Of a DNA stretch of 64,000 nucleotides, positions 38,041-48,940 are shown piece by piece. Location of the stretch: positions 248,001 to 312,000 of the forward strand of contig VIIQ02000047.1 of NCBI GenBank assembly GCA_007449985.2. Reading direction: 5' to 3'. The DNA comes from Desmodesmus armatus. Its lineage: Eukaryota > Chlorophyta > Chlorophyceae > Sphaeropleales > Scenedesmaceae. Position numbers and translations under genes: made by a program. The notes beneath the pieces were generated by a model. The model did no database searches, was not told the DNA's origin, and saw nothing but the letters and a program-made list of their open reading frames with translations. How positions within the stretch are numbered: position 1 is the stretch's first letter; each line of letters starts with the position of its first letter.

Positions 38041-39586
38041 ATGCAGAAAGGGGGGTTGATCGGCCATGGTCGGGGGGTTGGCCGGGGTATGGTCGCCCCT
38101 TGGCCGAGGGGTAGGCCCCCTTGGCCGCATGCCCGCCAAGCCTTAGCCGTACCTGAACCCCTGGCCATGCCCCAGCTAAGCCTCGGCCGCTGCAGCCAGG
38201 CCTGGCCGGTGACTTGATTAAGGCCTAACCGGAGTAGTCAACCGTTGAGCGGGTGTGGTCGCAGCTTAACCGGACAACCCTCACCGCAGTAAACCGCCAA
38301 AACAGATTGCAAGCCTTTGAGTGGGTTTCGCGCTGTAATCTTTGATTGAAGTTCAAAAAAAACACTTCCTCGATTGTTTCGAGCAGTTGTTTGAAGCATT
38401 CAGGTCAAGCAAGAGCTCATACGAGTGGGCTTTCAAATTCTTATGATGCTTGTGCCATGAGAAAGACTACGCGTGATGCGTTTGGGGGCTTTTAGGCATC
38501 AAGCCTGATCTGCAGCTCGTCCACCGCCTTGTTCGGCAAGCATAAGGTTAACTACCGATCTGTGCACACCGAATGCTCTTGATAGCAGGTCTGTCAAGCG
38601 TGGGCAGCCCGATAGGTTCAACAGCGATGTACTTGTCGATTTCATTGTTCGCCTCTGGCGTCTAGGCAGCAACGCAGCAGGAAGTGTTCTGCAGCAGCAG
38701 ACCTGTCAGGTGATGGAACAGTACTAGTCTGGATCTTGGCTTGCAGGGTGAAAGCAGGGCCAAAAACAACACCAAGTGTACCCTGTGTCCATCATCAGCA
38801 TGTTCTTGTGCACCAGCGTGTCCACACAGGGACATCTGTTGGAGTGAAGCAGCAGTGCAGGAGGGTTGCTGCGTTGCTTGGTTGACGCAACGTCACAGTT
38901 GCATATGCAAGAGTATATGTCTTCAGGTTCATCACAGCAGTTGTGCCTCCAGCAGGCAACAAAACCACACATGCACAGGAAGAGCATTGCATGCCATCAT
39001 GCCACTGGCATGATGCCAGTTGCACGGTGTCCAGCCATGCATGCTAGGAGAGGCATCTGTGGCGGAGGTGTTGCACGGTCCCAGCAAGCTAGTGCCATAG
39101 CATGTTTGCCCGTGGCTTCAAGTGCCTGTGGCACCCCTGCAGCACAGGCCTAGCTAACAGCATGCATGCCCCTTGCAGCATACTCTACACATAGCTATCT
39201 GCCCTGCTGAGTCCAGCCAAGGCTTGGCTGCATCCGGTAGGGCAGATAGCTGTGTGTAGAGTACGTTGCTAAGGGGCATGCATGATGTTTGCAGAGTCAG
39301 CAGCTCTGGCTCACAACCAGCTGATAAGACTGCTACCATCAGTCCCACGTAAGCCAAACAGCTAGCTGTGCGTTGCTGTTACCAGGATGGCCATGCTTAA
39401 CCGGGGTAAAATCAGCCACCCTTGGCCACCCCAGGTGGCCAGGCATGGGCGGTGAAGGGTGGCCGCTCGGCGGCCAAGCCTTGGCCCACATGGTTAACCC
39501 GGTTAGGGGGGTAAAATCAGACACCCTTGGCCACCCCCCTGGTTAAGGCTTGGTTGCCATTGGCCGATCAACCCCCCTTTCTGCAT
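38041..39586. mobile_element. 1546-bp non-autonomous element with 26-bp terminal inverted repeats
   Basis: The ends are perfect inverted copies: 38041-38066 (atgcagaaaggggggttgat...) and 39561-39586. Both ends continue into sub-terminal arrays of ttggcc/ccttggcc motifs. On the right these include two direct copies of a ggggtaaaatcag-cacccttggcc block about 104 bp apart. The interior has no credible transposase frame, so it would depend on an enzyme encoded elsewhere. The flanking bases (ctgtttaa on the left, agtgtttt on the right) do not form a clear target-site duplication, so the superfamily is not assigned. Confidence 0.7.
39161..39284. repeat. foldback hairpin, ~45-bp arms, inside the inverted-repeat element
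   Basis: The arm 39161-39205 pairs with 39239-39284 with a few mismatches and bulges (catgcatgcccctt at the base, agctatctgccct near the loop). The loop is 33 nt and itself nearly palindromic (cagccaaggcttggctg). The size and imperfect pairing would suit a small-RNA precursor, but nothing else supports that over a simple foldback. Confidence 0.8.
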
Positions 39587-41328
39587 AGTGTTTTTGCCAA
39601 CAGTACTGTTGATACTAGTATCAAAGCATGGGCGCCATGGGCATGGTGGTGGTCACAATTGCGGGCACAGATGCGTGTGGTTGGTGTGTTGCTGGTAGTA
39701 AGATAGTGCCCGGAACCGGGGAGGTAGCGTGATTTCCTGTGGAGACACTGGTAACACACAAGATGGTAACACAATGTAGCTAGCACTGGGGTCCCCCACC
39801 GCCACCCCAGGCAACAAAAGCCTAACAAAGCAACCTCACAGTTGCTGGTAGTGTGGGTCACCCCTTGCTGACTGTGACAGACTCCATCCTCACTCGACAG
39901 GGCCATGCACTTGTTCCACTCTGGATGCACCAGGGGGTTTCAGCTCTTTCCAGCCCTTACAGGGCTGAGTCACAGCATGGAGGCCACACTGGAGTCCACA
40001 GCTCTGGCGCTTGCAGTTGAAACTGACGCGTGGCTCACTGAGTGGGGTTGTGCGTGTTGCAACGCTGTTGGCTTCTGCGTGCTGCTCCCCTTGTATGATG
40101 GAGTCTGGTTGTTAGTCTCAATGATTGCATGCTTGCAACACCAAGCGCGGGGCAATCAACACATTGTTGGGACAGCTGCACAACAGCAGCACAACTGCTT
40201 TCTTACATTCATTCACTGTGTAACGAAGATCACACACTCACTTCAGTCACCATCGCACACCATGCATGTACAACTCTATGGCGCAGTCCTGCAGCAGCGC
40301 CCAAAGATCCATTCAAAAGGCTACTGCCGCTGCCACTTCTGCTGCCAATGATGCCATAAATGACTGCACCGCAGCTGACAACATCGGGGCGCTGCTTGAA
40401 CTCAATCCTGGACCCACACCAATGGCGTTACCCCTGGCACCAGCAGCAGCAGGGAAGGCACAGGAAATGGCATAAGCTGCATGCAGCCTGCGGGTGTAGA
40501 TGGTGCTACATGGTTCTGTGAGATGGGTCGACGTGCTGCTGCCTTGCTGCTGCCCACCGCTGCAGAAGGTCCTACAGCATTAGCTGTCTTCAGGCACCTC
40601 TGCCCCAAGGCCAATGTGAGATGACTCTTATTAGCAAGGATAACTTGCTGCCTGCAATCACACAGTGTAAACAGGCAACACGCTGCTTTCACTGCGAATG
40701 TCCAATGGTCCACGCTAGAGGCTCACCCTATGGTCTCCCCTGGCCTGAGCAGACCTGCCAGCATCGGATGCTGTTGCAGGCACCATGTCTACATATGCTG
40801 CTGCTGCCGCACTGCTGCCACCTTGAATCTGCTTGCTGAGACGCCTGCTTCGCTTCGTGCTTGGGCAGTGAAGGGGAGATGAGCCAGGGGTTGGCCCACC
40901 ACCCAGCCGGGCTGGGTGACCTGCATGTGCACACACGCATAATCAGGACATGTGCAGAAAGGTCACCATAATGGGGCAGGTGTTGAAGCTGGCTTGAGGC
41001 TCAGGGTACAGGCTCACATGGCAGCAAGGCTCACATGGCAGCAAGCGAGACCACAGTGCTGCCACAGTGCTGGCAGCCAGGGACTACAGGTGAGTCTGCC
41101 CAATCAATGTGGCCTCGGCATGTCAGGTGGTAGGTGACAGACCACACCTTGCCACCAGCCCAAAACCTACATCAGCGGGACAAATCTGATCAGTGACTAC
41201 TACTCCTGTACAGCACAGCCCTTTGCGAGGTAATGTGAGCACTGTGCTACGTGCATGCCCCAGCCTGGTAGCACACCTGATGCTTTGACTTTGCGTGCTA
41301 GCAGTGCTACTTTGTCATCCTGCCTGTG
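39587..41328 (-). other. 3' flank of OPR-RAP copy 1
   Basis: No gene is supported. From about 40840 rightward the sequence is homologous to the flank of copy 2 and, more weakly, copy 4, so it is part of the duplicated unit. A TTACA (TGTAA on the minus strand) at 40203-40207 is a possible poly(A) signal for copy 1. Confidence 0.45.
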
Positions 41329-41345
41329 TCAGTGACTGCTGTCGC
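40840..41345 (-). repeat. duplicated 3' flank, copy a (of copies a, b, c)
   Basis: About 500 bp aligns by eye with 45730-46215 and, in its last part, with 55250-55520. Shared landmarks are the gctgggtgacctgcat block, the tactcctgtncagcacagccc block and the gtgtcagtgactg segment just beyond the tail exon. It shows that the 3' flank was duplicated with the gene. Confidence 0.75.
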
Positions 41346-44185
41346 TCCTCCTCTTGGTGCTCCTGTTCCTCCTCGTGGACCCTTGTGCAGTTGATGGTGG
41401 CTGCTCTGCTGGAGCTGCAGCAGCCGCAGCAGCAGCCACGGGCTCAGCAGAGGGAGTGAGCCCTGCAGTTTTCACGGGCACAGAGGCAGCAAACAGCACC
41501 ACATGGCGGTCATGTTGCTGTACCCCAGCTGCACATGCTGCTGACTGAGTGGAACCACGGCCTGCCAGAGTATTGGATGCACTGCCAGCAAGAACAGATG
41601 ATGCTGCCAAAGGCATGTATGTCAGCGAGGATGCGGTCTATGCCATAGCAGTGCTGAGCATGACAGATGCGCTGACTCAGGCTGGCAGCGTCTGCACATT
41701 ATGTGGCAAGCGGCTTGTGTAGCAATGCATGCAAGTTGTTGGAGCCCCCGCAGGAGTCTATCTGCCGTGACAATGCTGACAATGACTACAGTAGTGCAGG
41801 GTTCTGAGATGATGATTTGGTGTGCAACGGCTTGCCATCAACACCCATACCACCCCAGTGAGGCACACCATCAAGGCTTCAGGCCAGTCATGCAGGGAAA
41901 TCTCAAAGCACCTTTGGCTGCATACCTTGCAGTCTCCTTTTCAGGTAGTCCTGTTGTTGCTCTGACCCTCTCAAACCATTCCACTGCCAGTAGGGTATGC
42001 TGACCACTGTGTAGCCCCGAGCTGCCAGCGCCCTGATCCTGTGCTGGGTGGGGCCGTTGACCCTGTTGCCTGGACTATTGAAGTGTCTGGGCCCATCAAC
42101 CTCCACAGCCAGCCTGATACCTGCTGCCGTCACTGCTGCTATGTCGATGCTGAAGTTGCGGTCACCTGTGAGCACCTCCTGCTGGGGAGGGACCTGCCAG
42201 CCTGGCAGCTGCTGAAGGGCCGCAAACACATGCTGCTGCATTGATGAGGGTGCTGCTGCAGCATTAGATTCCACCTGATCCTGCGATGCCCTGCGGCACT
42301 CGTCCAGCTGCTGCTGGGACAGCACCTGCAGCAGCCCTGGACCCTTGCCACCCTCTGCTGCTGCAAGGTTGTGGTCCAGCAGCCACAGGTGAACCTGGTA
42401 CAGCTGCCGCAGCTCTTCAGGTGCTGCTGACCCCCACACCCTGCTTGCTGCGCCTGCCAGCTGCATCACTGCAGGCACGTACTGTTGCAAGTCAAGCACG
42501 GCCACTGCCCAGCACGGGTTGCATAGATCCTGACAGACAAGGCTGCTGCTGTTCTGCTTCAGCAGCTTCACAGCTTGCTGCAGCAGACCCCCCAGCAGCA
42601 ACCTGCTCTTGTGCCCCAGCATCCCACACGTCCAGGCCGTATTGGCCAGCTCCTGAGGGTTTGCTGCTGCCAAGAACCGCTGCATATGCTGCTGCTGTTC
42701 CAAAGCCATCAGGAGCTGCTTAGGAACATACCTGAAGCGGGCACATGCCAGCAGTGTGTTGGAGATCTCCTGGGGCGCAGCTCTGTGCAGCTGCTGCAAA
42801 AGTGCTGCCAGCAACAGCTCCAATTGCTCAGCATGCACCTGCTGCCCTGATTCAGACACAGCCCAGAGGAAGTTGGCTAGTTCCTGTGTCTTGGCCCTGC
42901 TGCGCTTGCTGACAAAAGCTGTCACCAGCAGCTGCAGCTGAGCATCAGGCAGCCGCTGGCCCAAGTAGGCCTGGCCCAATAGCAGCATGGAAATGTCTTG
43001 CGTCTTGGCCCTGCCCAGCATGCCTTCAGCAGTCAAGGCTGCTAGCAGCTCACCCAGACCCAGCTGCTCCTGCTGCTGCTGTGGCACCTGGTACCCCAGC
43101 TTGCCCAGTGCCCACACGCTGTTGCCGATGTGCTGAGGATCTGCAGTGTCTCTTTGATGGACAAGAGCACCCAACAGCTGCTCCAGCTGCTGCTGCGGCA
43201 CCTGCTGCTCAAGCGCAGCCAGCGCCCACAGCAAGTTTCCGACACCTTGGCTGTTGGCGTCTGCCAGGGTCTCAGGCTGCATGAAGTCTGGCAGCACCCG
43301 GGCAACAGGGGCCAAGCGCTGTGTGTAAGCACATGACCAGATGATGTTGCTAAGCTCTCGGGCTCCCAACTGTCGCTGGACAGATGGCAGCAGCTGTTCC
43401 AGGTGCTGCAGCAGCTCCCCAGCTGCTGCTGACTGCACCAAGGCAGGGTCCTGCTGGCAGAGCTTGCCAGCACGATGGTAGGCAGCTGCAACAGCTATGC
43501 CGTTGACGTGCTCGTCATGCTGTTGCAGCAGCTGCTGCAGCTCCTGCAATGAGTGTGCCTGTGCACACAGCTGCCCCAGCAGCACAAGGGGCTGCCTGCC
43601 GCCAGGCCGCCACCTGTCAACTGTGCTGCTGGACAACCCCCTGACCCCCAACTGCTGCGGCTGCAGCAGCCTGCGCAGCTGCAGCAATGGCACTGCGGTG
43701 CCTGGCCCTGCCACTGCCGCTGCTGCTGCTGCTGCCTGGTACAGCATGCCACCACGTTTCAGAAGTGCATGGGTGCTGCTGCTAACGGTGCTCAGGGCCC
43801 CTCCCTGTTGGTGTGGCATGCCTGCCTGCAGGAAAAAGTGCTGCAGCTGCTGGCGTGCTGCAGATGTGGTAAGCATATACTCCTCACGCTGCTGCAAGCT
43901 TGAAAGCCCTGCATTTGCCAACACTGCATCACTGGCTGCCTGCTGGTGCCCAACGCCCCTGCTTGCATGTCTTCTTGGCTCACTCCAGCTGTCTTTGCTG
44001 CTGCTAGCACTGTATCCGGCGTCGCTTCTGCTCTTGCTGCTAGAACTCGTGCAGGTGCTGCCTACGACTGCAGTCAGCGCCCTGCAGCAGGAGCTGCTGC
44101 TGCAGTAGAGCTGCAGCAGCATGGGGTGGCACACGCTGCTGCTGCTTGGAACGAGGGCAGACAGGTGGCCTGCAGCGGGCAACAT
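41329..44185 (-). CDS. OPR-like repeat / RAP-domain protein, copy 1
   Basis: The main exon 44185-41926 plus a tail exon 41462-41329 (intron 463 bp) give 797 codons. If unspliced, the frame stops at 41903 (760 codons). The protein has about eight 38-residue helical repeats of the form PQ-x-I-x-N-x-x-WALGKLG, then a C-terminal RAP domain (FSIDIAAV, LAVEVDGPRHF, GYTVVSIPYWQW). Such proteins bind organelle transcripts through the repeats and aid their stability, processing or translation. RAP has a restriction-endonuclease-like fold. The N-terminus (MLPAAGHLSALV) aligns with GLQGHLSAQV of the other copies but lacks the preceding SRSLL segment, because an in-frame stop lies upstream; the start may be shortened. 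Chloroplast or mitochondrial targeting is inferred from the Ser/Ala-rich leader. Confidence 0.9.
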
Positions 44186-44795
44186 CAGGATACAGCTGCC
44201 AGAAGGATATCACGACACGTGGCTCACGATGGCGCTAGCTGTCCGTGACAGCAGTATCTGCACTGCCACTCAGCAAGCACCAAGCAGATCACCAGATCAG
44301 ATGGCCACGAGAATGAGAGGGACTTGACAACTTGTGTACGAGCTTCGAAACAAGTTTTACACAAAAAAACATTCCAAGCCTTTTCACCTTAGCCCGTGAA
44401 ATCATATTTGGTTGACCATGTTCATGCCATGATGGCATGGACGGCCATGTGCAGGGAACGTGTGGGTTGCGTTCATCACTGGTCTCAAGCTGAGGCACCA
44501 TTGACAGTTGTCTCCCCGGTAAATCCACCATCTGCATGCTTTACATGCTTGCTGCTGCCGGTTCAGCCCCACTGCTGCGAGCCCGCTTCTTCTCAGCTCG
44601 CTGCTGCCGAGTGCTACCGCTGCTCTCGCTGCTGCCGGCTTCCTGGGGCCCTCCTGCCTTCTGGAACACCCTTAGCTTGGCACTCCTGCTGCGCGAGTTG
44701 GCTGCCGTCTCTGCTGCTGTAGGTGTGAGTGCCTTGCGGGTGACATGCCGCCGACAACCGCTGCTGCCAGCTGGTCCAGCACACGCCAGCCCTTG

Positions 44796-44796
<1 letters not shown>

Positions 44797-44843
<47 letters not shown>

Positions 44844-44896
44844 GTTGTGTTGTTGTTGTTGTTGCTGTTGTTGTTGTGTTGTTGTTGATGTTGTTG
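44797..44896. repeat. (TTG)n microsatellite
   Basis: About 100 bp of near-pure TTG/GTT units, interrupted a few times (gtgttgtgttg, gttgctgttg). Confidence 0.95.
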
Positions 44897-45521
44897 ATCT
44901 CAACACCATGCGTCTGGGTCTCCTGCAGATGACAACAGCAGCAGCAGCACCAGCAGCAGATCTCAACATACACCAACACTGGCTGCTTTGCATTGGCATC
45001 TGTGACCTGGGGGCTCATACAGTTGCTGGGTGTCGCTGTTGGCGGCATCTCTGTAGGCAGCAAGCACCCCGCCAGGTGTCAACGGGGGATCCAATACCAG
45101 CTCACAGCATACGACCTCACCACAAACCTACCACGCTTCAAAGTCAGCGCTTGGGGCATGTGCGGCAAGTGGCGTACAGCTACTGTCTCACCAGTGCTGT
45201 CCAGTGCTCTGCAGCCCATACTTGCACTCCTCCATCCACTGACGGTACAAGGCTGCTCAACACAGTGTCATCCGCACAGTGCAGGGCGGTACCCTGCCAC
45301 ACATCTCTCAACAAACCCACTCAGCACTGGGCACCTGGCCGCACAGTGCTTTGCCTCTTTGTCATTTCCTTGAACCCCTCCATCGACCTTGTTCCCCTCC
45401 TCGCCTGCCACCCACCTCCCAACAATGTCAGGTGTGGGCCTCGCCACTGCAGACCACCAAGCAACACAGGGTGCAGTACATCACCCGGCTTTGGCACCCT
45501 GTTACCATTCCCGCCATCCCT

Positions 45522-45560
45522 GGAAGGCAGGACGGAGGGAGTCCCTCCGTCCTGCCTTCC
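45522..45560. repeat. perfect inverted repeat, 19-bp arms, 1-nt centre
   Basis: ggaaggcaggacggaggga at 45522-45540 is exactly complementary to 45542-45560, around a single G. It lies in the flank of copy 2. Confidence 0.95.
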
Positions 45561-45729
45561 CGCCACCCTTGTTACTTGCCATACAGCTCCCTTCCACCAC
45601 CGCTCACCATGTCGGGTGTAGGCATCCCTGCAGCGTGCATCAGTGCATGTTTGACGATCCTGTCCTCCAGTGAGTGGAAGGAGATGACAGCCATCCACTG
45701 GGGCCCTGGCAGCCCAGTGCATCAGGCAC

Positions 45730-46215
45730 GAGAAGCCTGCTTCGCCCTGTGCAACGTGCTGGGGCAGTGAGGAAGACCAGCCAGGGGACGGGCTGGGTGA
45801 CCTGCATTTGCATATACAGACATGCATAGGCAAAACATGTGCAGACTTTGAGGTGACAGCGGCAGGAGTTGTAACCGGCATCAGGCTCGGGGTAGCTCGC
45901 ATGTCAAGGCTGGGCAGCACTGCCACATCGCTGGGAGCCAGGGACAATGGAAAGTCTGCTCAATCACTGTGGCCTTGGCATGTCGGATCGTAGGTGCACA
46001 AACCACCCCACCCCCTGCCGCCAGCACAAACATACTTTGGCGCAGCAGGCCCTGGCAGGCCCAATCTCATCGGTGACCTCTACTCCTGTTCAGCACAGCC
46101 CTTGCAAAATATTATCAGCAACGTGCTATGTGCATCCACAAGCCTGGTGGCGCACCTGGTGCCTTGGCTTCACCTGTTAGCAGTGCCACTCTGTCGTCCG
46201 GCCTGTGTCAGTGAC
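45730..46215 (-). repeat. duplicated 3' flank, copy b
   Basis: Homologous to 40840-41345 across its whole length by eye, with scattered substitutions and small indels. It ends at the same place relative to the tail-exon stop. Confidence 0.75.
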
Positions 46216-48940
46216 TGCTGTCCCTCCTCCTCTTGGTGCTCCTGATCCTCCTCCTGGACCCTGTTGTGGCAGTTGAAGGTGGTTGGCCTGCTGGAGCTGC
46301 AGCTGCAGCAGCAGCCCCTGGCTCAGCAGAGGGAGTGAGCCCTGCAGGTAGAACGGGCACAGAGGCAGTAAACACCACCACACGGCGAACAACAAACACA
46401 TGGTTGTCACGGTATAGCAATGCCCATGCCCTTCAGAAGCCCAGGAGGTAATCACTGCGCAAAGGACAACAATGTCATGATCACAAATGTCACATTTAGG
46501 CTAAATGCGACGGCTTGCCACCAGTACCCCAACCATGCAAACGCAAACACCCAGCTTCAGTGTGTGTCAACAGCAGGTTATGCAATCACAGCTGTGATTG
46601 AACCGCTCAGCACCGCCGGTGCTGAGTTAGCTCCATACCTTGCAGTCTGCCTTGCAGGTAGGCCTGTTGCTGCTCTGCCCCCCTCAAACCCTCCCACTGC
46701 CAGTAGGGTATGCTGACCACTGTGTAGCCCCGAGCTGCCAGCGCCCTGATCCTGCACTGAGTGGGGCCGTTGACCCTGTTGCCAGGACTGATGAAGTGAC
46801 TTGGCCCATCAACCTCCACAGCCAGCCTGACACCTGCTACTGTCACTGCTGCTATGTCGATGCTGAAGTTGCGGTCAGCTGTGAGCACCTCCTGCTGGGG
46901 AGCAAACTGCCAGCCTGGCAGTTGCTGCAGGGCCTGAAACACCTGCTGCTGCAGCCCTGAGGGTGCAGCTGCAGCATTAGATTCCACCTGATCCTGCCGT
47001 GCCCGATGACACTCGTCCAGCTGCTGCTGGGACAGGACGTGCAGCAGCCCTGAACCCTTGCCACCCTCTGCTGGGGCGAGGTTGTGGTCTAGCAACCACA
47101 GGTGCACTTGGTACAACTGCCGCAGGTCTTCAGGTGCTGCTGAGCCCCACACCCTGCTTGCTGCGCCTGCCAGCCGCAGCACTTCAGGCACGTACTGGCG
47201 CAAGTCAAGCACGGCCACTGCCCAGCACAGCTGGCACAGATCCTGACAGACAAGGCTGCTGCTGTTCTGCTTCAGCAGCTTCACAGCTTGCTGCAGCAGG
47301 CCCCCCAGCAGCAGCTTGCTGTTGTGTCCCAGCATCCCACATGCCCAGGCTGAGTTAGCCAACTCCAGAGGGTTTGCTGCTGCCAGGAACCGCTGCATGT
47401 GCTGCTGCTGCTCCAAGGCTGCCAGCAGCTGCACAGGAACATGCCTAAATCGGGCAACGGCCAGGAGTGTGTGGCAGATGTCCTGGGGAACAGCTCTGTT
47501 CAGCTTTTGTTCAAACGTTGCCAGCAACTGCTCCAGCTGCTCAGCCTGCACCTGCTGGCCCAACTCGGACACAATCCACAGAAAATTGGTTAGGTCCTGT
47601 GCGTTGGCCCTGCTGCACTTGCTGACAAGGGCTGATGCCAGCCGCTGCAGTTGAGCATCAGACAGATGCTGGTGCATGTAGGCCATGCCCGATAGTAGGT
47701 TGCAAATGGCCTGTGGGGTGGCCCTGGTCAGCATCCCCGCAGCAGTGAAGGCTGCCACCAGTTCACCAAGCTGCTGCTGCGGACCCTGGTACCCCAGTTT
47801 GCCCAGGGCCCACATACTGTTGCTGATGGCTTGGGGCTCTGCTCTGTCTGCTTGACGGACAAGAGCATCCACCAACTGCTGCAGTTGCTGCTGTGGCACC
47901 TGCTGATCCAGCGCAGCCAGCGCCCACAGCACGTTGGCGACCGATTGGCTGTTGGCGTCCGACAAAGTCCCCTGCTGCAAGAAAGCTGCCAGCAGCTGGG
48001 CAACAGGGGCCACGTGCTGTATGTGAGCACATGACCAGATGATGTTGGCCAGGCCCCAGGCGTCCAACTGCTGCTGTACGGACGGCAGCAGCTGGTCCAG
48101 GTGCTGCAGCAGCTGCTGTGCTGCTGTTGTGCCTGCTGCTGCAGCATCTGCCTGGCACATCTGCCCAAGGCGGTGGTAAGAGGTTGATACATGGATGGCA
48201 TCCAGCACCCCTCCCTGCTGCTCCAGGCTGTGTTGCTGCACCAGCTGCAGCAGCTGCTGAGGTGTCGTACAATCCTTGAGCCTGACTGTCAGCTGCCGTG
48301 CGGACATCCATATGCCCTTGCTGCTTGACGTCGGGCGCCACCGCTGCTGGTGAGGTGTGCCTGGCTGCATCCCAGCTGCAGCAACACCCAGCTTGCCCTT
48401 GCCCCTGCCACCGCTGCTGCTGTTTGATGGCCTCATGGAGGGGCGCGTTGCTGCTGCTGCCTTCTCAGCTTTGCTGCTGCCAGCAGCAGCGGCAGGTGGA
48501 GGGCCACGGCTGCTGTGCACACCCCTGGCTTGCACTGTTGCCGCAGGCCATGCCTTGCTGCTGGCTGCAGCAAACGGCAGCATTGCGAGCCTTCTGGTGC
48601 TGCTACAACCTGACGTTACCCAAGCATGTACTGCTCCGCCCGCTGTGCCTGCTGCGCTGGGGTGAGGGGGGGTGTTGGGAGCATCGTCCTGTGCTGTTGC
48701 TGCTGAGGCTGGACCATCACTGCTGCTGCCTGCCAACGTCCATGCTGCAGGTGATATGTAGCTGCACGAACGACGCAGCGAGCTCTCACAACTGCTGCTC
48801 GCTCTGCTGCTGCCCAGTGAGGGCTGCAGCAGCAAGGTCTGGCACGTGCTGCTGGCCAACACTTGAGCAGACAGGTGGCCTGCCGACCCCAACAGGCTGC
48901 GGGTGACCATCTGCAGCAACATAAGGTCTCGTGTCCCCAC
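46208..48940 (-). CDS. OPR-like repeat / RAP-domain protein, copy 2
   Basis: The main exon 48940-46639 and tail exon 46341-46208 (intron 297 bp) give 811 codons. If unspliced, the frame stops at 46607. The start could also be the internal MVTRSLLG, which aligns with the leader of the other copies. The order is Ser/Ala-rich leader, a GGRGKGKLGVAAAG linker, a conserved RQLTVRLKDCTTPQQLLQL block, about eight helical repeats, and RAP (LAVEVDGPSHF, SIPYWQWEGL). Splicing CAAG|gtatgg to ctgcag|GGCTC makes the C-terminus LQGLTPSAEP, an Ala-rich stretch, then STKRRRDSSH. Repeat 4 departs from its paralogues (PQAICNLLSGMAYMHQH), which could alter RNA choice. Confidence 0.9.

Larger units (their letters stand above)
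44186..46207 (-). other. spacer between copies 1 and 2: 3' flank of copy 2
   Basis: No gene is supported. It contains candidate TGTAA signals on the minus strand (TTACA at 44357-44361 and 44541-44545), a (TTG)n microsatellite, a perfect inverted repeat, and the duplicated flank homologous to that of copy 1. Long plus-strand frames across the microsatellite are low-complexity. Confidence 0.45.

Noticed and set aside
44536..45621. 361-codon plus-strand frame
   Set aside because: It runs through the (TTG)n microsatellite (long Val run) and spacer DNA. No motif and no conservation in the other spacers.
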